The notes beneath the pieces were generated by a model, which was not told where the DNA came from, searched no databases, and saw only the letters and a program-made list of their open reading frames with translations. 24,668 nt of DNA, from contig CAXNAD020000204.1 in the NCBI GenBank assembly GCA_964200185.2, positions 1 through 24,668 of the forward strand, in the 5' to 3' direction. Below are positions 8,590 through 17,900 of this stretch, in pieces. Numbering within the stretch: position 1 is the stretch's first letter; every line of letters begins with the position of its first letter. Both the position numbers and the translations under genes were made by a program. The DNA is from Choristocarpus tenellus KU-1152. Taxonomy: Eukaryota > Phaeophyceae.

Positions 8590-8620
8590 GCAGATTTGTA
8601 GTACAGGGACACAAATCTGC
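8590..8620. repeat. Perfect 10-bp hairpin
   Basis: GCAGATTTGT (8590-8599) and ACAAATCTGC (8611-8620) pair perfectly around an 11-nt loop. There is no poly-T or terminator context; function unknown. Confidence 0.5.
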
Positions 8621-9098
8621 AAGTAGGTCTAACATCACTGAGGAACGGAACAAACAGGAATTTGCAGAAACTTGCATGGTATTTTTCCTGTCACAAAGAA
8701 TGTTGCATGCCACTTGCCTTCAAAATGTTCAAGGTCAGCCATGTGATGCTAGAAGTGTGAACTAGCTCTAATCACAACAGGAAAAACTTCCCTTCTTAAG
8801 CTGGCTCTATATGATTAACTGTCACAAGAGGGACACCAGATGTGGGAGCTCCACATTGTCTTTGTCATCAATTAGCTCTCATTGAGAAGGTAATATCGAT
8901 CCCAAATACTTCAGATAGAACATCCTCTAACATTTCATTATTGTTGTTGGGTTGGTGAAGAGACTGTGTACAGCACAATACACACTTCTCTTTAATAATA
9001 GGAAACACCAGAAATTGAAGCCTTCTGTTGACATAAATCTGTAGTGATTCTAAATTTGGACATTAAAAAACAGGCACAAACCACTGCTTAATTGTTAC

Positions 9099-9658
9099 AG
9101 AACTTCCGGAACAACCACGAGGATTGTTGGTGAGTGAACTAAATGAAAACAGATATTGCACAAAAAAAACTCTTCCCATACTTCCAGAGACACCACTCTG
9201 CAACAACCAACAGAAACAGTAAGGATACAGCAACCAGCGCATTAACTCCTCTGACAGGGACATCACCTCCAGTTACCCTGAGAAACCAGTCTCAACTGCT
9301 ACCAGCACATTTTTGCTCACCGAATAGGGCAACTGGCACAGTGCACACATCCAAAGGTACAACACCCTTGTACACACTGTCATGTAAGTAGGATTTTCCT
9401 GAAGGCAATACAGGGAAATTACTCAAACCACAACAATAGTACACTGATGAATCTTTGGAAATTGATTGACTTCACATTGTCCATACCTACCTATCATACA
9501 AAAAAAAATTCAGGGCATGCATATTATTCACCTTGTTCTATCTACAGCATACTCTATATACAGGTTGTTCACATAGATCAGGTGGTATAGTCCACTTGAA
9601 TTCGGTCACAGGAATGTTGGGGTTAGAATGCTGGTCAAGACCAGATTGTCTTTGCAAG
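9099..9658 (+). other. Coding-like stretch with good splice signals, unknown
   Basis: Two readings compete. Spliced: 9101-9129 (acceptor TTGTTACAG, donor GTGAGT), 9188-9383 (acceptor CCCATACTTCCAG, donor GTAAGT, open for 65 codons, Ser/Thr/Pro-rich) and 9582-9658 (donor GTAGAA) can be joined with matching phases 0, 1, 0. Unspliced: one frame runs ELPEQPRGLLVSELNENRYC into KKTLPILPETPLCNNQQKQ before TAA. Neither matches a family I know. It may be exons of a second host gene or a decayed element. Confidence 0.22.
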
Positions 9659-9752
9659 GTAGAAATTAGTTGTAGTGCAACAGTTTGTTTCTAGGGTAGA
9701 AATAATGGTGCTAATATAACTATTACCTGACCAAAGATCAGGGGCTAGGTAG

Positions 9753-10278
9753 GGTGAAGGTAGTGAAGAAGTTTCCAGACTAAAAGTGAGGAAATCATTT
9801 TTAAGAGATATTGTGGGACAACTGCTTGTGCAGATGTGTGCCTTTCACTTTAACCTCCCTGTCAAGGTAAAACAACTCTCCGCTCTACGGAGATTATGTC
9901 CTGGATGAGCCCTTGTTGATTTGGAAAGAAATATTAATCATGTTATTCAAACAAAGAGACATTTCAACTCCAAGGAGTGCAGCTGAACCTCAATCCGTAG
10001 AAGAACCTCATTGATTGGGGCGCTCACATGCCTGTTGACAGAGATGGAATACTTTTGGAGATAAGATTACACAGTGATTACAATAATCCTAAATACACTA
10101 TGGATGTAGGGGAAATCCCTTAAAGAAACCCCTGACAGAAAATCAGTGTATCAACAGGAGTGTATACCCATTGACTGTTCATGGAGCTTATAGAAGTCAG
10201 AGAAAATCTGCGAAAAAACAGAAGGCAAAGCCACTCATGACAGTGCAAAGAGTCAAGCGCCTATCTAAACTATACTAG
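9753..10278 (+). pseudogene. Broken coding tract, unknown protein
   Basis: The frame from 9753 reads GEGSEEVSRLKVRKSFLRDI then VGQLLVQMCAFHFNLPVK and continues across a TGA (ALVDLERNINHVIQTK). Adjacent frames then give NLIDWGAHMPVDRDGILLEI, HSDYNNPKYTMDVGEIP, and after one more base SVYPLTVHGAYRSQRKSAKK up to a TAG at 10276. The pieces follow each other like one protein with frameshifts and stops. Alternatively 9753-9866 (donor GTAAAA) and 10158-10278 are true exons. Unidentified, and the apparent continuity could be partly chance. Confidence 0.25.
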
Positions 10279-11903
10279 ACATGTGGAGTGTCACTAAATC
10301 GCTGGAAGGCACATAGATATTCACACTCAACAAAAGTCAGCAGAGTTAATTGAACTTTTCCTGGAGATGATGTTTCATCTCCTCATATATGCTTATGTTG
10401 CATCACCCTATTAGAACACCAGCAATAGGTGACCACCACTCCCTTGATGGCGCATTCCCCACCCTTGCTCTATCCTCACGACTGAATTCCAACAGTGTGG
10501 CTGTCCAAATATATATGTGGGGGAACGAGACTGCTGTCAGGGTTGTGGGTGGGTACCCAAAAGGAAATGGGTAGGAAATATCAAGTCAGTTGCAACACAT
10601 CTAGTAAAAGGATGTTTCCCTTGGATCCCCAGAAAACAACCCCCTTTGTAGTGTTACCCATGAACAAGCCCCTGTACTGATTGGTCTTTCCAAATATAAC
10701 AGCAGAAACAGCCTTTAGTAACAAATTCCTCCTTGATGGAGGGTTCAGGTCTCACACGCCTTACCTTAGAAGTCGTATCTTGACCTTTGTCATGAAAAAT
10801 TTGATGCCAATATGCCAATAAATCATGTTGAGCTTACTCTAGTGTTTTGTCCAGCCAAAACTGGGGTTAGAATTACACCAATAAATTGAAGACAGTTATA
10901 TTGTCAATGTGGACCAAAAAAAGGTGATATATCCTGACAGGAGGTAATGACAGAAAATTGGGCAGGCTTTTATCATGCTGAGAATGCAGATAACGGGGAT
11001 AATGCTTTATATACTACAAATATTTTCTCTGTATGATAATCATGATATCAATCATTTTTTATAATGTTCGCAGAAAATTCTATTGCTGACACTGAAGCTC
11101 CACTATTGTGAAATAGGTAGGATGAAAAGAGAAGGTATTATTATTTAGGCAAAGCCCTCCTTCCATTCAGAACATACTACCATCATTAAATTGGACACGG
11201 AGTTTTCCTCATTAATTTTGAAGTGAACCAGCAAGATTAAAATGGAGGGGTTCCATTCTGAATTTTGACTGTGGTAAAATAAATTGATAAGATTCTCAAC
11301 TTTGATGAGTGGAAAGTGTAAATCGGAAAAAGAACATAATTGCTAATGGTGAATGTAGATTCATATTCATTCCCATTTCTTCATGTAGGTTTATGGCATA
11401 CCTACCCTCTAGAAAATCGTTCCCAGCACTTCTGACCTCCCCAGACAAGCCTGATGAGGAAAAATATATCACATTGACACTTTATTATGAGGAGAATTTT
11501 GTCCAATGACAATTTTGACATTACTTTGAAATGACAAATCTCGGTATAGAGTAGTACCAAAAACTTTGGTAAGTGGATCACTATTCAAGGTGCCATTTTG
11601 TGTATCTGGGCACAAAAAAAATAGTGAGGGTGTGGGCCTCAACAACATGTCGAACCCTTCATAGATTTGTATGACAGAAAGAGAACAGGACTAGGGTAGG
11701 GTTATAAAATCCATTGATATAGTATCACGATGGTAGATATCCAAGCCTTGCAAAAAGCATGCAGCAAGAAACGACATAATGTATCTTACAAACCATTATC
11801 CCTCCTTACATCTACCCATAGTCCCAAATGGGAGTGACGATAGCAATTTTGCTGGCATATACCGTATGATAGTATCCACTTCACCATTGGAAAAATCATG
11901 TCA
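10279..11903. other. Long AT-rich stretch without a supported gene
   Basis: Frames at 10389-10574, 10495-10680, 11309-11509 and 11779-11991 (+) are open by 60-70 codons but overlap one another or the golgin exons on the other strand, and show no recognised motif. Part of this is the downstream flank and 3' untranslated region of the minus-strand golgin gene. Confidence 0.4.
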
Positions 11904-11926
11904 TCACTTCACTGCCGACTGTTGTA
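11904..11926 (-). CDS. Golgin exon 15 (last, tentative)
   Basis: A strong pyrimidine tract ending ATACTGCAG is followed by bases that complete the split codon and read QQSAVK then TGA. Phase fits exon 14. It would leave the GRIP domain without its usual third helix, so a different downstream exon may be the real one. Confidence 0.4.
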
Positions 11927-14900
11927 CTGCAGTATCCATGAGAGGAAAAGAAAAAAACATGTTTGAAACGGAGCTGAATGAGAGGCAGTAATGGGTTCAT
12001 ATTTTTCTCACCTATTACTGGTACAAGAGTGGCCCGTTCACTCGAGCCAACACTGAAGGCCATGTATTTCACAATAACATTTTTCAGGTATTCCAAGTTG
12101 ACGCCTTCTCTTCTCTCCCTCCGTGACGCATCAGATACCTAGTGATCATATACAAGTTAAAATGTATCAGGAAAGAATTTTTGGGATGACACATGACCAG
12201 TTCGTTATCATGATTCACCACCGTAAGAGAGAATTCAATAGGCATTGGAAATTAAGGAAGTGATCATTTACCCAGATCCCACCTGTTGTCTTAAGCACTT
12301 GTTTTCTTCTGCAAGCCTTTCATGATTCTCCAGTGAAGCCTGATGCAATGGAAGAGCCTGGATCAGATACAACATATCAAAGTAATGCCTACTGCAACAA
12401 CCATGCAGCCCCACATTTCACACACAGCACCTTCAGACGTTGAATATATTTCTCTCTCTCTTCCAGCTGTTGAACCATTCTTGAACCTTTTGCGGCTTGT
12501 GTTTGGGCAAGCTCAATGATGCGCTTTTCACTGAGGTCCCCAGATGCACTAACCTCTAGTTTTGCAATTTGTGTCCTCAGTGCCAACACCTTGCGCAAAT
12601 GTTTTTCAGGAACTGTATTAATTTGCACTGTCAACATAATTGATTCGAACATGTTAACAGCAACTATATGAGTAAATGCACAACAGATCCAAAAGCAGCC
12701 TTTGTTTACACCCTTTCCATTGCTTGTCCTGCCCCTATGGATACCTAGCTAGTGGTAATGCTAATGTCAAGTATGCTTCTCTATATCAAACCCAGACAGG
12801 TTAAAGGTTCATAGGAGGGCCATTAAACAACACACCATCACCATCACCATGCTAAGGTGGAACAGCAAGATACAAAATGACCACAAACAAATCTTGAAAG
12901 AGTATCGACTTTATGGAGAGAACTACTGTATGTAGACCCTTTACTCTACGTCAAAAGATCACAGGATATTCTCAGCATATTCTACATTGGGTTCAATGAT
13001 ACCTGCATTTCATTTTCTTTTGCCATCTTCCTGGCCATGGCAGACCGCCGTGCACTGTCTGCCGAAGCCTCTGCAAAGCGTTCCTCCCATTCCCTGCTTT
13101 GGGAAAGTTACTATTGTGAGGTCACCTTGGACCTTGCATTTGACAACTACAAAAAATATTTCACATACTACGAAGGAATTCAAAATTCAGATTAGAGTTA
13201 CATTGGAACCCACAGAGCCAAACAGTGATAATAACAACCCACACCTACATCATACATGGGGGTTCACATTGCAGTAGTTTGGCATGCAGCAAAGATCAAA
13301 TTATGCTTAACATCCTCAAAAAAAACTCAAGAAATAGAAGGCCGAGAAGAGCAAAAACTAATGGGAGCAGGCCCATCACCAGTAACTGCTGATCATACGG
13401 TGCCTATGTACGCAAAATGTTTGTAACTTCTGTGGTTCAAAAATTCCACCCTGAGCTCCTCATATTTGTAGTCCAGCTTGCCAAATGATTTTCATCCTTT
13501 TCAATATGAAAATATTTTGAAGGTGGTACTTGTGAAGTTGCAGACCCCTTGATGCACATGTACAGAAAAACAGCGATGAAGCTTAGATAACAAAAAGAGT
13601 GTCACACTTGACATGAGGACCTTATGCAGACAGTGAAGTATGTGTTGATCCTCACCAAGCACTCCTCTAATGTTGCCAATAACACCTACACTAGGGGCTT
13701 CAAAGACCCTTACAGGGGTAACATGCCCATTCATACATAAATGTGGTCAAAACCTTTCCCCACAAACACCAATATAATCATCTATTTACAGTAACTCCAC
13801 AAATGGGAATACCTCATCACTCCAACAGTGCAGGCAAGGCAAGCACACCAACTTACATTGCTCATGTGTGCATGTCAGAACTACAAGCGGTCTGCATGTG
13901 GGGTAACTTACCTACTTCTGTACTTTTTTCCTGTATGTCTTGCACAAGTATCAACTACAGCAAAACAATCAAGGGAAATTCCCCATCTTATGTTCAGACA
14001 GCATTGCATTAAAAATATCCAAGCTCTTTTAGGAAAATGCAAAGGGGTCAGTCCAGGGACCGGACCGGATCCAACATCTTCTGGCATGTCCAGACCAGGG
14101 CTGGAACATGTCCAGTCCACAGGAGACAGGTTACAAATTTCTCAATGTATCCAGATCAGGTCCATAAAGAAATGGAACCTGTCCAGTGCACAGGCTGGAC
14201 TGGTCTACTTTAAGGCCAGCGCCTGTGCTCAATGGACCGGTTCATTTGGTCTATACATGACTCAAAAATGTTGGAATGCGAAGTCATCTAAGAATCCTGT
14301 TGTTTATTTCCATACACATTGTAAAACATAGTACATAGTTGTGATAATTTTTCTACTATTAAATGCTAAAAAGTTAAACAAAAAAATGTACCTCCATATC
14401 ATTGGTGTCAGATTCTGCAGTTTAAAGCCTGAAAATGTACACACAATGTCAGAAGGCATATGTTTTGATGGATAAAGTAGTTTTATCAGTTCAGTCTTGG
14501 TGCATAGCTTCATTTTCTTCTTCCTGTATCACTACCACCGTCACTAACACTGCTGCTACCACCTGCTGGCATTACAGTCACTGCTCATTGCATCTCAGAG
14601 ATAGATAACTGTGCCTGTTGTTCTCTGGAGTATGTCTCAGTTGAGGGTGTGATGTGAGGCATCTAAAATTTTCTCTACATATACAATATGTATCTTACAA
14701 ACACATCACATGCTGCGAACACAACAATTAGAGGATCAGCTCTGAGATTTCTGTTCATAAATATTTGGAATAAAATAAAATTCACAATATTCTGACGCAC
14801 TTCAATTCTGTATGAAATTAATGTTCAGGTGTAGTCCAAAAAGAATGTCTTATGAAATCTTCTGATATGCACATACCTTCGCTCTTGAAGGACAGCGTCT

Positions 14901-17900
14901 TCCACATCCTTATTGTGTGCCTGTTGTTCAGTCTTTCTCTGCTCCTCTTCTTGTCCCTTTAGTTCCTTCTCCTTTGCCAGAGAGGCATGCACATCAGCAA
15001 GGGCACGCTCCAATTTTGCACATTGTTGGTGAAGGGAGTTTGCTGATGTGTGGCATTTCTGGAGCTCCTTATCCTTATCCGCCAGAAGCCCTTTCAAACC
15101 AACAACCTTTGAACATTTGGGTGCAGTATTAGGCAACGAGGAGAGGGTATCATGTATTCAATACTAATGCTGTGGGGGCATGTCCAGAAGTCAGTTCAAT
15201 GACAAAAACATGGGTGAGCACTATTCACCTCCTGTTGCATGGTGGCAATCATTGCTGTTCGAGTGGCATGGACAGTTTCCGCAGATTGGCTCTCTGTTCG
15301 AATCCTGGCAAGAAGTGCGTCCCTCTCATTGAGGACCTGTTTCAATCCTTCCAGTTCATTCAACTGCGCATTCATCTTCCCCTGAACATACCAAATTCAT
15401 AGGGTAGCACAGTATATCAACAAGTGGGTTAGCAATTTGTGAGTATACTGGGATGTTCCATCAGATCACTTGAAAATGCATCTGTGTGAAGCCAATGCCA
15501 CTCAAAGGAAGTTGTTTGAATCCATAAACAAAGCATGTCCACATGTTCACACGGTATCTACTACTATCCACATTACAAATAATGAGGTTACCACAGCAAC
15601 AAGCATACAGGCAGATGCAGCACAAAAGAGATGCAATTTTTCCTCAAGTATGAAATTAGACAACCTGCACATGGTACACCATCCTTCTGGCTTTGTTAAA
15701 ATCCAGCAATCCTGTAGAAACGATGTATGGGTTTGAACCAGGTATTGAAATAATATTTTTTCAGGGAAAAGCTAGTTTCAATAGTCCATGTGACAAGCAC
15801 TACAGACTGTACATCTGTGTTACTATATATATCCCTTCTAATCTTATATAACAAAATTGTGGGAAAACCAGAAACATGGTGACAATGCTTTGTTGTGGAG
15901 CAATGAGCTATGGGGTAGCTAAACCTAACACATGAGAAGCAAGGCACATGTGGAGAAAACACAAATAGTTGTAGTGCGACAGATTGTAGTAAATGAGTAT
16001 TGGAGTGTATAGTACCCCCAACCACACTTTGTTCTAGTCTCAGTCAAACACTAAGATAAGAACTACAATAAAACATACCGTTTCTAACAAAAATATGTAT
16101 CCTAACACACAACAGTGTGCAGTAGTACACATTGAAGTCAACTGACAGCAGAAGGGAGGGAAAAAGCGGAAGGGATGAGGACAAATGGTAACCATATAAA
16201 AAATATTGGGATTGACAGTCTCACACGAAAGCCTCCAAAGAGGTAGTGCTAGGGACAACCCACAACCAGTAAAGAAACTCACCCGCACTGATTCCAAATC
16301 AGCCTTAGTAGCTGCATTGGCTTTGCTCAATTTAGTCACCTCCTCTTGGCTTCCTGACAAGTCTGCACGCATAGCTCTCACCATCTCTTCATTCTCCTGA
16401 AGTGCAGTTTGGCCAATTCTGAGTCCAGCAAGTCGTTACACTTGCGTTATAAGAAATAGGAAAGAATATCTGCGTGCTCTGACTTCCAAAATGCAACAAG
16501 AACAGCAGGTTTGTAGAATTTTACCTCCATAATTCTCTGCAGATGGTGCTCCAACTGCTGTTTTCCTGCAAGCACTTGCTTGATTTCCTCCTTCAAAAGA
16601 GCAACCTTTCTGAATGTCTCTTTAGAGTCCTCTCCCTGACACAGGACAGCCGATTTCTTGATCATAAATATGTACAACTATAGAATGCTCTATACCAACT
16701 CCATCTTTGTTTTTATACGAACAGTAGCCGTGAGGAGGAAAGACCTCCTGGGTGTCTCATCATTCCGTTGCTTGAATGAAAACAAGGGCCTTGTGTTCTG
16801 TCAGATGTGGTTGGTTCTTGCTCACAGTTGGTGCACCATGCTGCCTCTTGATTGATAGGGCAACACAAACTATCATTCAACAATGGATAAAGTAACAAAT
16901 TTGTTCAGTAAATAAAAAGAGGATGTCAATAATTCCAAGCCCAAACACCTAACCTGTAAGGTTCCACCTTGGATCAATGCAGGAACACCATTCTCCCTGA
17001 CACCTTCAACGACCTTGGTGTCACTAGTACCAAGCATTGATTCCTCCAGACGCTTCTGTAGGTCCAACAATTCTTTTTGATGCACTGCCTCTTGCTTTTG
17101 CAGCTCATGTTCCTTGCTTCGGACAGCTTCCTGTTGGAAGGTAGTGGACAGAGCAACTGCACTCAAATAAATCCAACATCAATCATGGATGCAAATACCC
17201 TGCCTTTATGGTCTAACACCAACCTGGTAACTGCTCTGTATCTCATGAAGTAAGAGGCTTCGTTCCGAGTCCATCTTTTGCCACATAGACCGCATGCTTC
17301 TTATATTTGTAGAACCCTGAGGACAGTGGGTAATCAGGAAATAAGCTCCAGAACAAAATGGAATGCACTTTGGTAGTCCTCCAGAATCTTTGCAGGGCTG
17401 ATCAAGATAATATCAAAATTGAAGTATTGCGTAGCTCTCCCATAGCATTTGCATCCATAAACAGATAACCTGACAGTAACAACTCCCTGGATTCAGCTGT
17501 ATGAGTGGTATGACCACACCAGATCTTCAATCCAGGGTTTTCCATAGCTGTACTCTACAGGTACTGCACTGAGTCTACATGCAGATTCACAAGACTGCAT
17601 GGTAACGCAGAATCACCTCGAGACAAAATAATCACCTTCATGATGGAAGGGGATCTCCGCAACTAAAACTTAAGCAATAGGTTGTTCAAATTCAACAGTT
17701 CTTTTCTCTCCATACATCTTACAACCAATGTAAAATAGCTATAAACAGAAATGTACAAACCACTACAATATTATATTTTGATGTATAGTGAAGATATATT
17801 GTTTGATTGTGATACCCAGAACATGTAACTATGGCGGATGGAGTCTCCTTCCTCCTAGGTGAAGACCATATTGCAAAATACATCAAGTACTGTCACGCTC

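Noticed and set aside
11779-11991. 70-codon plus-strand frame as a gene
   Set aside because: It is antisense to the golgin last exon and its pyrimidine tract; the poly-Lys part is just the complement of that tract.
13828-14331. 167-codon plus-strand frame as a gene
   Set aside because: It lies in a golgin intron over the GTCCAG-rich patch, has no motif, and a second frame overlaps it.
16713-16898. Extra golgin exon near RQHGAPT or a CX2C zinc motif
   Set aside because: A phase-0 21-nt exon (donor GTGAGC) is possible, but the acceptor is weak and neighbouring exons already join in phase.
17460-17530. Extra exon with AESRELLLS in golgin intron 4
   Set aside because: Its phase (1 to 1) does not fit between exons 4 and 5, which are phase 0.
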